Shown in pieces: positions 1 through 7,675 of a DNA stretch of 64,000 nucleotides. Position numbers and translations under genes: made by a program. Position 1 is the stretch's first letter. Each line of letters begins with the position of its first letter. The stretch is from Pseudonocardia kujensis (GTDB taxonomy: Bacteria; Actinomycetota; Actinomycetes; Mycobacteriales; Pseudonocardiaceae), in assembly GCF_021283305.1 (NCBI RefSeq), contig NZ_JAJSOK010000002.1, forward strand, positions 124,001 to 188,000, written 5' to 3'. A model generated the notes under the pieces. The model did not search any database. It saw only the letters and a list, made by a program, of their open reading frames with translations, and was not told the origin of the DNA.

Positions 1-387
1 CACGGAGGGAGCGCAGCACCGAGGCCGACGCGGCGGTCGGGGGCAGCGCCACGAGGACGGGGGCGTACGGGGGCACGGACGCTCGAGCCGTCGCCTGAGA
101 CGGCACGAACACGGACGCACCCCCCGGGGGAGCAGCGGGGAGCATCGGGGACAAGCTTGACGGGAAAGCTCCCCGATCACAATCCGTCAACAGTTCGAAC
201 GGCGTGTGCCGACCCGACGAGCGGCGCTCCCTGAGAGCCGCACTGCTCCGAACGGAGCAGCCGCCCCGGGGATTCCGCGCAGAACGGGGCGCTCCGGCGC
301 CTCCTGGCGACCTGTCGGCGCGCTGAGGCAACCCCGGCTCTCAGCTTCACCCGGTCGTCAGGGCGTTGCTCCATATGGTCATCGATC
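1..387. other. Left-edge intergenic region with the GH16 gene promoter
   Basis: I see no convincing complete gene here. On the minus strand a GTG at 112 opens a frame that runs off the left edge, with a G-rich stretch just upstream that could be a ribosome binding site. It might be the first 37 codons of a leftward gene, but there is no family signal. A weak hairpin has arms at 322-327 and 340-345. At 374-379 there is a TATGGT hexamer ending 8 bases before the ATG at 388, which fits a -10 box for a leaderless transcript of the downstream glycosidase gene. No c-di-AMP riboswitch core was recognised. Confidence 0.4.
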
Positions 388-1827
388 ATGCGACGGAAAC
401 CCTCCGCCGCGGAGGACCGGCTCGACCCCCGCGAGCTGATCGCCCGACTCTCCGCGGAGCACGGCTCCCCTGCCGGCCGGCCGGGCCGCTCGGCGCACGG
501 GCGGCACGCCGCCGGCGCCACGGCCACGATCCCCGCGCCGCGCTCCGCCGACGGTCCCGGTCCCGACCCCGGTCCCGGCGAGTTCCCGCGCGAGCCCGCG
601 CTGCTGACGCACACGTCGTCGCTCCCCGCGGTCGGGCTCGACCCCGAGGGGGCCGGCCCGCCGCCGATCAGCCCGATGACCGGCATGCCGGTGATCACGG
701 CGGCCGACGTCATCGCGGGCCCCGTCCTGGGCCCAGCCGGCGGCCCGGACGACGGTGGCCCAGACGACAGCGCCCCCGACGACAGCGGGCCGGACGGCCC
801 CGGCTCGGGGTGCTCCGGGGACGCCACCGACATCGAGCGGGAGGCCCCCGAACCGCGCCGCGGTCGCCGCCGCGCCCCACGCTCGGCCCTACGCCGGTGG
901 GCCCCGCTCACGGTGGGACTGGCCGCGGTCCTCGTCGCGGCGGCGGTCGCCTGGCTGCTGCGCCCGGTCTCCGACCAGGGGCCGGACCTGGCCGCGTCGC
1001 TGACCTCCGCGGACACGGCGCAAGGCCCGCCGGACGCACCCTCGACCGGGGTCGCGGCCGTCCCGGCCCCCGGCGCGCTGAGCCAGGCGGTGGACTCGGC
1101 GCGCCGGCACGCCACCACGACCACGCGGCCGCCGGTGGCGGCGAACCCGGCGAACCCGGCGACCGGCACGGCCCGGTCACGCGGTCCGGTCGCCGCGGGC
1201 GACGGCTCCACGGCCGCCGGCCGGCTGGGCTGGACGCCGATCGGCGGGGACGAGTTCTCCGGCGGCCTCGACAAGTGGGGCCTCTACGACGGCGCGGGCC
1301 ACGGCGGCAACGGCCGGCGCACCCCCGACGCGGTCTCCACCGCGGGCGGGATCCTCACGATCCGCGGCGACTCGAACGGCAACACGGGCGGGATGGCGTT
1401 CAACGACAGCCGGCGGTACGGCCGGTACGAGATGCGCGCCAAGTTCCCGGCGGGCGACTCGCAGTACCACCCGGTGCTGCTCCTGTGGCCGAGCGACGTC
1501 GAGTGGCCGCGGGGCGGCGAGATCGACTTCGCCGAGACGGACAGCGCCTCGAACGGGGTGTCGTTCTTCCTGCACTACGGCGCGGACAACAACCAGAAGT
1601 CCGCGAACCGGAAGGTCGACATCACCCAGTGGCACAACTACGCCGTGGAGTGGACGCCGAACGGGATCACGGGCTACCTCGACGGGCAGCAGTGGTTCTC
1701 CAGCACCGACCCGGGCACGCTCCCGCCGAGCAAGATGCACCCGACCATCCAGCTCGACTACTTCCCGGACGGCGGCTCCCCGCGCCCGACCGAGATGCAG
1801 GTCGACTGGCTGCGCATCTACTCGTGA
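388..1827 (+). CDS. Membrane-anchored glycoside hydrolase family 16 protein
   Basis: 479 residues. Residues 1 to about 170 are Pro/Gly/Asp-rich and low complexity. One transmembrane helix follows at about 174-191, then a Thr/Pro-rich linker, then a GH16 beta-jelly-roll domain from about residue 280 to the end. The catalytic signature is GEIDFAE, with nucleophile E378, assisting D380 and acid/base E383. Family members cleave beta-1,3 or mixed beta-glucans and some galactans, and a few are transglycosylases. The real substrate cannot be read from sequence. Topology predicts a cytoplasmic N-terminus and an extracellular catalytic domain, so it probably acts on wall or environmental polysaccharide. 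The ATG start follows a TATGGT -10 box by 8 bases. Confidence 0.85.
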   Translation: MRRKPSAAEDRLDPRELIARLSAEHGSPAGRPGRSAHGRHAAGATATIPAPRSADGPGPDPGPGEFPREPALLTHTSSLPAVGLDPEGAGPPPISPMTGMPVITAADVIAGPVLGPAGGPDDGGPDDSAPDDSGPDGPGSGCSGDATDIEREAPEPRRGRRRAPRSALRRWAPLTVGLAAVLVAAAVAWLLRPVSDQGPDLAASLTSADTAQGPPDAPSTGVAAVPAPGALSQAVDSARRHATTTTRPPVAANPANPATGTARSRGPVAAGDGSTAAGRLGWTPIGGDEFSGGLDKWGLYDGAGHGGNGRRTPDAVSTAGGILTIRGDSNGNTGGMAFNDSRRYGRYEMRAKFPAGDSQYHPVLLLWPSDVEWPRGGEIDFAETDSASNGVSFFLHYGADNNQKSANRKVDITQWHNYAVEWTPNGITGYLDGQQWFSSTDPGTLPPSKMHPTIQLDYFPDGGSPRPTEMQVDWLRIYS

Positions 1828-1845
1828 GCCACCGCCCGTCGTGAG

Positions 1846-2172
1846 TCACTGCCGGCGGATCAGCCGGACCACCTCGTCGACGTGCGGTTCGAGCAGTGCC
1901 CAGCCGTCCCGGAGCAGATGCAGGGGCCGCCCGTCGGCGAGCTGCCAGATCACGGCCGCCCCGGTCAGCGCGGCGAGGGCGACCAGGACCAGCAGCAGCC
2001 GGCCGAACCGGGCCCTGCGGATCCGCCGACGGCGCCGCGCCGCCGACTCCGCCCAGGTCCGCGGCCCACGGGTGCGCCGTGCCACCCGCACGGCCCGGTG
2101 CGCGGGCCGCTGGAACGGGAGGCGGACCGTCGGGCTGTCGTCGGGGAGGGTCCAGGTCGGCTGCAGGCTCAT
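1846..2172 (-). CDS. Small single-pass membrane protein, function unknown
   Basis: 108 residues. The N-terminal half is Arg-rich and ends in a dense basic cluster. A single hydrophobic helix follows at about residues 58-76, then a short amphipathic C-terminus. The positive-inside rule puts the N-terminus in the cytoplasm. A GGAGGG ribosome binding site lies 6-11 bases before the ATG. It is convergent with the GH16 gene, 18 bp away. No family was recognised. Confidence 0.6.
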   Translation of the reverse strand: MSLQPTWTLPDDSPTVRLPFQRPAHRAVRVARRTRGPRTWAESAARRRRRIRRARFGRLLLVLVALAALTGAAVIWQLADGRPLHLLRDGWALLEPHVDEVVRLIRRQ

Positions 2173-2314
2173 GGCGGTCCCTCCGGCGGCGGGTCGGTCA
2201 TCACTCTGTCGAGCAGATCTCTGTCCGCGTTAGCCGTCGCACTGGGCCGAACGGGCGTTTCTGATCACCCGTTCCACCTAGCGTGAGGGAGCCGCTCCGC
2301 TGGGTGTCGTGGCG

Positions 2315-2884
2315 CTACGTGGGGTAGCGGATCAGTAGCGAGGCGTGCACGTCCCCGGATCCGACGGCGGCGTACCCGTGAGGAGCGTCGGCGGCCCATT
2401 CGAGATACCCGCCCGGCCCCACGACGCCCGGGGCGTCGAGCCGCCCGGCCCGGAGCTCGCCGGCGAACACCGTCGCGTGCTCCGTCACCCCGGGATGGTG
2501 AGCCGGCGAGGTCTGCTCGGCCCCGGCCGGGATCCGCATCCGGTAGAGCTCGTAGGTGGCCGGACCGTCGTCGAACACCCGCAGCAGCTCCATGTCCACG
2601 GCCGCGCCGCGGATGCGCGGGCTGCCGCCGCCCGCGACGAGTGCCGTCAGCGCCACGCCGAGCGCGGCCGCCACCGCATGCAGCGTGTCCAGGGTGGGGT
2701 TGCGGGTACCGGCCTCGAGCCCGGAGAGCGTGGCCTTGCCGACCGACGCGCGGCGGGCCAGCTCCGACAGCGACATCCCCCGCTCCGTACGCAGCGCCCG
2801 CACGCGCGGGCCGACGTGGGCGGCGCCGCCGGGGAGGGCCGGCCCGGTGCCGATCCCCGACTCGCTTGCCGTCGTCGCGTCCAC
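2315..2884 (-). CDS. XRE-family transcriptional regulator with cupin domain
   Basis: 189 residues. An N-terminal helix-turn-helix at about residues 25-80 contains the LSELARRASVGK and TLSGLEAGTRNPTL elements typical of Cro/C1-type regulators. A C-terminal cupin domain at about 95-185 probably binds a small effector. I chose the GTG at 2884 because a later ATG (MSLSELARR) would cut off the first helix of the HTH. It is divergent from the BenE transporter gene, with an 18-bp perfect inverted repeat between them, so it most likely controls that transporter and itself. Related regulators govern uptake and catabolism of organic acids. The effector here is unknown. Confidence 0.85.
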   Translation of the reverse strand: MDATTASESGIGTGPALPGGAAHVGPRVRALRTERGMSLSELARRASVGKATLSGLEAGTRNPTLDTLHAVAAALGVALTALVAGGGSPRIRGAAVDMELLRVFDDGPATYELYRMRIPAGAEQTSPAHHPGVTEHATVFAGELRAGRLDAPGVVGPGGYLEWAADAPHGYAAVGSGDVHASLLIRYPT

Positions 2885-2908
2885 GCGGTTATCGTCCCAT
2901 CCCGCGCG

Positions 2909-2926
2909 CGTTCCGTAAACGGAACG
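2909..2926. promoter_or_regulatory. Likely operator of the XRE-cupin regulator
   Basis: A perfect inverted repeat, CGTTCCGT-AA-ACGGAACG, lies in the 58-bp gap between the divergent regulator (start 2884) and benE (start 2943). Symmetric sites of this size are what dimeric XRE regulators bind. The site lies close to the transcription start of both genes, so repression of both is the simplest model. Confidence 0.65.
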
Positions 2927-2942
2927 ATCGGGAGGAGGCGCG

Positions 2943-4103
2943 ATGCGCGGGATCGCACGACCGGTCCTGGCGGGAGTCGTGACGGCGATCGTCGGCTTCG
3001 GCGGCTCGTTCACCGTGGTGCTCACCGGGCTCCGGGCGGCGGGCGCCTCCGAGGCGCAGGCGGCGTCGGGGCTGCTGGCGGTCGCGGTCGGCTCGGGGGT
3101 CGTCGCGCTCGTGCTGGGCCTGCGGACCCGGATGCCGGTGAGCATCGCGTGGTCGACGCCGGGGGCGGCGCTGCTGCTCTCGTCGGGAGTGCCGGAGGGC
3201 GGGTTCCCGGCGGCCGTGGGCGCGTTCCTGCTGTGCGGCGCGCTGATCGTCGTCGCCGGGCTGGTCCGCCCGCTCGGCCGGCTCATCGCCGCCATCCCCG
3301 GGCCGATCGCGGCCGCGATGCTCGCGGGGGTGCTGCTCGACCTCTGCCTCGCACCGGTCCGGGCCCTGCACGACGTCCCGCTGCTGGCCGCCCCCGTGAT
3401 CGTCGTCTGGGCCCTGGTGGCCCGGTTCGCCCGGCAGTGGGCGGTGCCGGCCGCGCTGGTCGTGGCGATCACGGGCATCGCACTCACCGGACCCGGCCTG
3501 CGCGGGATCGACCTCGCGCCGCGGCTGGAATGGACCGCGCCGGTGTTCACGCCGTCGGCGCTGATCGGGATCGGGCTGCCGCTGTTCCTGGTCACGATGG
3601 CCTCGCAGAACGTACCGGGCATGGCGGTGATGGCGCAGTACGGCTTCGTGCCGCGGCTGCGCGGGATCCTCGTCGCGACGGGGCTGGCGACGCTCGGCGC
3701 CGCCCCCTTCGGCGGGCACGCGGTGAACCTCGCCGCGATCAGCGCGGCGTTGGCCGCGGGGCCCGACGCCGATCCCGACCCGGACCGTCGCTGGATCGCC
3801 TCGGTCACCGCCGGGTTGGGTCTGGCGGTGCTGGGCCTCGGGGCGGGACTGGCCACCGCCCTGCTGCTGCTCTCACCGCCGGTGCTGGTCGAGGCCGTGG
3901 CGGGGCTGGCCCTGCTCGGCGCGCTGGCCGGAGCGGTGACTTCGGCCGTCGCGCAGCCGGCGGGTCGGGAGGCGGCGATCGTGACGTTCGTGGTCACCGC
4001 CGCCGGGGTGTCCTTCCTCGGCCTGGGCTCGGCGTTCTGGGGCCTGCTCGCGGGCGGCGCGATGCTGCTCCTGCACCGCCGCCGCGCCCGGGCGGTCAGC
4101 TGA
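2943..4103 (+). CDS. benE: BenE-family benzoate/proton symporter
   Basis: 386 residues, almost entirely hydrophobic, about 11-12 transmembrane helices. The N-terminal segment with the GFGGSFTVVLTGLRAAGAS stretch and the RMPVSIAWSTPGAALL motif are characteristic of the BenE family, as is the later NVPGMAVM segment. Family members import benzoate by proton symport. No benzoate-degradation genes lie in this window, so the substrate is inferred from family only. A GGGAGGAGG ribosome binding site precedes the ATG. The last 8 bases overlap the convergent LLM gene. Confidence 0.88.
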   Translation: MRGIARPVLAGVVTAIVGFGGSFTVVLTGLRAAGASEAQAASGLLAVAVGSGVVALVLGLRTRMPVSIAWSTPGAALLLSSGVPEGGFPAAVGAFLLCGALIVVAGLVRPLGRLIAAIPGPIAAAMLAGVLLDLCLAPVRALHDVPLLAAPVIVVWALVARFARQWAVPAALVVAITGIALTGPGLRGIDLAPRLEWTAPVFTPSALIGIGLPLFLVTMASQNVPGMAVMAQYGFVPRLRGILVATGLATLGAAPFGGHAVNLAAISAALAAGPDADPDPDRRWIASVTAGLGLAVLGLGAGLATALLLLSPPVLVEAVAGLALLGALAGAVTSAVAQPAGREAAIVTFVVTAAGVSFLGLGSAFWGLLAGGAMLLLHRRRARAVS

Positions 4104-5028
4104 GCAGGGCGGCGAGCCGGGCGTCGGACCCGGCGAGGGCGGCGCGGTCGAAGGTCGAGGAGCTCACGAGCAGCTCGTCGGCGGCGGTGCGGGCGAGGAG
4201 GGCGTCGAGCCGCGCGGCGACCGTCGCCTCGTCGCCGACGATCGTGCGCCGCAGCGCGCCCTCGACCGTGGTGCGCTGCCGGTCGGTCAGTGGCCGGTCC
4301 GGCGCCGGCGGCTCGAGCGGCGGGAACTCCCCGGTGCTGCCCGCGGCGGCCAGGGCCCAGGCCTCCGGCAGGGCGAGCTCCGGGTCGCCGACGAGCACGT
4401 CGAGCGACACGACGACGTAGGCCCGCTCCCCGGCCCGGTCGCGGTAGTCGGCGAGCGCCGCGGCTCCGGCCGGGGTGTCGTCCAGCACCGGACCGCCGAC
4501 GACGACCGGCAGCCCCAGGTCCCCGGCCACCGCCAGGCCCTTGCCCGTGGCCAGCACGAACAGTGGCACCGGCGCGTCGAGCCGCGGGCGGGCGGTGACG
4601 GGTGCGGTGCCGTCGAGGAAGGCGCGGAGCTCGTCGAGGTCCTCGCGGAACGTGTCGGTGCTGGCGCTGCGCAGGGCCCGCCTGACGGGCGCGGTGAAAC
4701 CGAGCGAACGCCCGACGCCGAGGTCGATCCGGCCGGGGTGCAGGGCGGCCAGCACCCCGACCTGCTCCGCGACGACGAGCGGCTGGTGGTTGGGGAGCAT
4801 CACCCCTCCCGACCCGACGCGGATCCGCTCGGTCGCGGCGGCGACGGCGGCCATCAGCACCGTCGGGGCTCCCGAGCCGATGCCGGGGACGGCGTGGTGC
4901 TCGGCCACCCAGAACCGGTGGTAGCCGAGCTCCTCGGCCCGGCGGGCCCGGTCCACGGTGTGCCGCACCGCCGCGGAGTCCGGCTCGCCCGCCCGGGTCC
5001 GGGACCGATCCAGCAACGACAGACGCAC
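4096..5028 (-). CDS. LLM-class flavin-dependent oxidoreductase (luciferase-like)
   Basis: 310 residues, the usual length of single-subunit luciferase-like monooxygenases in the MsnO8 subgroup. Diagnostic elements are the N-terminal ELGYHRFWVAEHH motif, then GSGGVMLPNH and the DLGVGRS motif. These enzymes use FMNH2 or F420H2 with O2 to oxidise small organics. The substrate is unknown. The start is the GTG at 5028. It is separated from the upstream M3 peptidase gene by a large palindrome that probably ends transcription of that gene. Confidence 0.88.
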   Translation of the reverse strand: MRLSLLDRSRTRAGEPDSAAVRHTVDRARRAEELGYHRFWVAEHHAVPGIGSGAPTVLMAAVAAATERIRVGSGGVMLPNHQPLVVAEQVGVLAALHPGRIDLGVGRSLGFTAPVRRALRSASTDTFREDLDELRAFLDGTAPVTARPRLDAPVPLFVLATGKGLAVAGDLGLPVVVGGPVLDDTPAGAAALADYRDRAGERAYVVVSLDVLVGDPELALPEAWALAAAGSTGEFPPLEPPAPDRPLTDRQRTTVEGALRRTIVGDEATVAARLDALLARTAADELLVSSSTFDRAALAGSDARLAALLS

Positions 5029-5041
5029 ACTTCTGCCAACA

Positions 5042-5135
5042 CCCCGCGAGTCCGCGGTATTCGGTCACCGAACCGCACATCCCGGCAGCTCCCGGGATGT
5101 GCGGTTCGGTCGCGCGGAAGTGCCGACTCGCGGGG
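5042..5135. terminator. Nested palindrome, likely terminator of the M3 peptidase gene
   Basis: There is a perfect 19-bp inverted repeat at 5067-5085 and 5092-5110 with a 6-base loop. It is framed by a second 11-bp pair at 5042-5052 and 5125-5135. It starts 2 bases after the stop codon of the leftward M3 peptidase gene and ends just before the LLM gene start. There is no T-run, as is common for actinobacterial terminators. It could also be a repetitive extragenic palindrome. Confidence 0.6.
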
Positions 5136-5136
5136 G

Positions 5137-7155
5137 TCAGGTCAGGTTGCGGCGCTCCAGCAGCGGGCGGATCTCGGGGTCGCGGCCCCGGAAGGCGCGG
5201 TAGGCCTCCCTCGCGTCGTCGCTGCCGCCCTTCGACAGCAGCTCGCGCCGGAAGTGGTCGCCGTTCTCGCGGCGCAGCCCGCCGTTCTCCGCGAACCACT
5301 CCACGGTGTCGGCGTCGAGGACCTCCGACCAGATGTAGGAGTAGTAGCCGGCCGAGTACCCGCCCGCGAAGACGTGGTTGAAGTAGGTGCTGCGGTAGCG
5401 CGGCGGTACGAGCGGGTGCGCGATCCCGGCCTTGCGCAGCGCCTCGGCCTCGAAGGCGAGCACGTCCTCGACCGTGTCGTCGACGCTGAGGGTGTGCCAG
5501 GCCTGGTCCAGCAGCGAGGCCGCCAGGTACTCGGTGGTCCGGTAGCCCTCGCCGTAGGCCCGGCTGGCCAGCAGCTTCTCCAGCAGCTCGGGCGGCAGCG
5601 GCTCGCCCGTCTCGTGGTGGCGCGCGTATCGGCCGAGGATCTCTGGGCGCTCCAACCACATCTCGTTGACCTGCGACGGGAACTCGACGAAGTCCCGCGG
5701 CACCGACGTGCCGGAGAAGGTCGGGTAGCGGACGGCCGAGAACAGCCCGTGCAGCGCGTGCCCGAACTCGTGGAACAGGGTGCGGACCTCGTCGATCGTC
5801 AGCAGCGTGGGCTCGCCCTCGGCCGGCTTGGCGATGTTGAGCGTGTTCATCACGACGGGCCGGGTGCCGAGCAGCCCGGCCTGCGGCACCAGCGCGTTCA
5901 TCCAGGCGCCGCCGCGCTTGGACTCGCGGGCGTGGTAGTCGCCGCCGTAGAGGCCGAGCGGGGTGCCGTCGGCGTCGAAGACCTCCCAGTACCGGACGTC
6001 CGGGTGGTAGGTGGGCAGGTCGTGCCGCTCGTGGAACTGGATCCCGTACAGCTCCTCGGCCGCGTGGAACACCCCGTGCTGCAGGACCCGCTCCAGCTCC
6101 AGGTACGGGCGCAGGAGCGCCGCGTCGACCTCGTACCGTTCCCGCCGCACCCGCTCGGCGTAGAACGCCCAGTCCCACGGCTCGAGCGCGTGCCCGGCGA
6201 GCGCGGCGAGGTCCGCGGCCTCGGCGTCGGCGTTGCGCATCGCGGGCGGGGCGAGATCGGCGAGCATGGTGGCGACGGCGTCGACCGTGCCGGCGGTGTT
6301 GTCGTCGATCACGTAGGCGGCGTGGCTCGGGAAGCCCAGCAGCCGCGCCCGCTCCGCGCGCAGGGCCGCGAGCCGCAGCACGACGTCCCGGGTGTCGTTC
6401 TCGTCGCCCTTCGCGCCGCGCCCGATCGACGCCTCGAAGATCTCGCGGCGCAGCGCGCGGTCGGTGAGCGACTCGAGGACGGGCTGCCCGGTGGGCAGCA
6501 CCAGAGTGATCAGGAAGCCGCTGCCGTGCCCGCGGTCCTTCGCCGCCGCAGCCGCGGCCGAGATCGCCGTCGGCGACATCCCGTCGAGCTTGGCGACGTC
6601 GTGCACGTGCACCGCCGCCGCGTTCGCCCCGGCGAGCAGCCGGGCGCTGAAGGTCGTGGACAGCGAGGACAGCTCGGCGTTGATCGCGCTGAGCCGCTCC
6701 TTGTCGGCCTCACCGAGCTCCGCCCCGGCCCGGACGGCGTCGCGGTGGTGACGTTCGAGCAGCCGCAGCGACTCCGGGTCGAGCCCCAGCTCCTCCCGCT
6801 TCCCGTGCAGCTCGGCGATCCGCGCGAACAGCCGCGGGTCCAGGGCGATCGCGTCGGCGTGGGCGGCGAGCATCGGGGCGACGGCCGCGCGCACCTCCTC
6901 GATCCGCGGGGTCGTGTGCGCCCCCGCGCGGCTGAAGAAGACCCGCGAGACCCGGTCGAGCGTGCGACCCGAGAGCTCGAGCGCCTCGATCGTGTTCGCG
7001 AAGGTCGGCGGGCCGGAGTCGAGGATCGCCTGCACCTCGCCGCGCTGCTCCGCCATCCCCGCCTCGAACGCCGGCAGGTAGTCCTCGTCGGTGATCGCCG
7101 CGAAGTCCGGGAGGCCGTAGGGCAGCTCGCTCGGCGCGAGGAAGGGGTTCGCCAT
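5137..7155 (-). CDS. M3-family metallopeptidase (oligopeptidase A / dipeptidyl carboxypeptidase type)
   Basis: 672 residues, the normal size for the thimet oligopeptidase family. The zinc motif HEFGHALHG is present, with H462, E463 and H466, and a downstream Glu in the QVNEMWLE segment gives the third ligand. There is no signal peptide, so it is probably a cytoplasmic enzyme that trims short peptides, for example after proteasome or signal-peptide cleavage. The ATG at 7155 lies 6 bases after a TAGCGT -10 box, indicating a leaderless transcript. It is followed by a strong palindrome. Confidence 0.93.
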   Translation of the reverse strand: MANPFLAPSELPYGLPDFAAITDEDYLPAFEAGMAEQRGEVQAILDSGPPTFANTIEALELSGRTLDRVSRVFFSRAGAHTTPRIEEVRAAVAPMLAAHADAIALDPRLFARIAELHGKREELGLDPESLRLLERHHRDAVRAGAELGEADKERLSAINAELSSLSTTFSARLLAGANAAAVHVHDVAKLDGMSPTAISAAAAAAKDRGHGSGFLITLVLPTGQPVLESLTDRALRREIFEASIGRGAKGDENDTRDVVLRLAALRAERARLLGFPSHAAYVIDDNTAGTVDAVATMLADLAPPAMRNADAEAADLAALAGHALEPWDWAFYAERVRRERYEVDAALLRPYLELERVLQHGVFHAAEELYGIQFHERHDLPTYHPDVRYWEVFDADGTPLGLYGGDYHARESKRGGAWMNALVPQAGLLGTRPVVMNTLNIAKPAEGEPTLLTIDEVRTLFHEFGHALHGLFSAVRYPTFSGTSVPRDFVEFPSQVNEMWLERPEILGRYARHHETGEPLPPELLEKLLASRAYGEGYRTTEYLAASLLDQAWHTLSVDDTVEDVLAFEAEALRKAGIAHPLVPPRYRSTYFNHVFAGGYSAGYYSYIWSEVLDADTVEWFAENGGLRRENGDHFRRELLSKGGSDDAREAYRAFRGRDPEIRPLLERRNLT

Positions 7156-7227
7156 CCCCTCACGCTAGCCCGGGCCCGGGGCGGCGGAGGGCCGACGACG
7201 TGCGCTCGGCACGCCCGCCGGCCCTGG

Positions 7228-7599
7228 TCACCAGAGCGACTGGACCACCACGCCGTCGTGCAGGGTGGAGACCTTGTTCCGCTTGCTCCACTCCATGAAC
7301 GCCGGAAGGTCCGCCCAGTCCTGGACCGCCAGCCGCCAGTGCTCCGGCACGCCGGCCGGGCCCTGGTAGATCTCGTCGAGGACGAAGATCGTGTTCCCGG
7401 TCGGCGCCGAGTTCGGGTCGACCGGATCGGAGAGCTCGGGCCCCTTGGAGATCTGGTACGACAGCAGCGCCTCCTCGCCCTTGCGCGGGTGCCCGGTCAT
7501 GAACTCCGCGTGGCTGGCGAAGATGCGGTCGCCCTCCGCCACGTCGTCCGGGCCGACCGTCCACATGACGACGATGTTCGTCCTGCCCGTCTCCGGCAT
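7228..7599 (-). CDS. Conserved-looking small protein, function unknown
   Basis: 123 residues, acidic, soluble, no signal peptide or membrane segment. The opening beta-strand (NIVVMWTV) followed by a Glu/Asp-rich helix and a later strand-helix unit (DWADLPAFMEWSKRNKV) looks like a ferredoxin-like alpha/beta fold of the dimeric-barrel kind. I cannot name a family. A strong GAGGAGG ribosome binding site precedes the ATG. It sits between the GMC oxidoreductase gene and the M3 peptidase gene on the same strand. Confidence 0.6.
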   Translation of the reverse strand: MPETGRTNIVVMWTVGPDDVAEGDRIFASHAEFMTGHPRKGEEALLSYQISKGPELSDPVDPNSAPTGNTIFVLDEIYQGPAGVPEHWRLAVQDWADLPAFMEWSKRNKVSTLHDGVVVQSLW

Positions 7600-7626
7600 C
7601 GGTGTCCTCCTCGGGGGCGGCCCCGC

Positions 7627-7669
7627 CCGGCGGCGGGACGTGCCCCCGGGATACGCGCCCCGCCGCCGG
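7627..7669. terminator. GC-rich inverted repeat downstream of the GMC oxidoreductase gene
   Basis: Perfect 11-bp arms at 7627-7637 and 7659-7669 with a 21-base loop. It begins 7 bases past the stop codon of the leftward oxidoreductase gene, so it probably terminates that transcript. The long loop makes this only moderately certain. Confidence 0.4.
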
Positions 7670-7675
7670 CGGGCA

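Noticed and set aside
190..387. Possible c-di-AMP (ydaO) riboswitch upstream of the wall hydrolase gene
   Set aside because: Wall hydrolase genes in actinobacteria often carry one, but I could not find its conserved core, and a leaderless promoter fits the start better.
2315..6178. A 1287-codon leftward open frame
   Set aside because: Only its last 189 codons, from GTG 2884, are a real gene (XRE-cupin). The rest is antisense to benE or in the wrong frame of the LLM and M3 genes.
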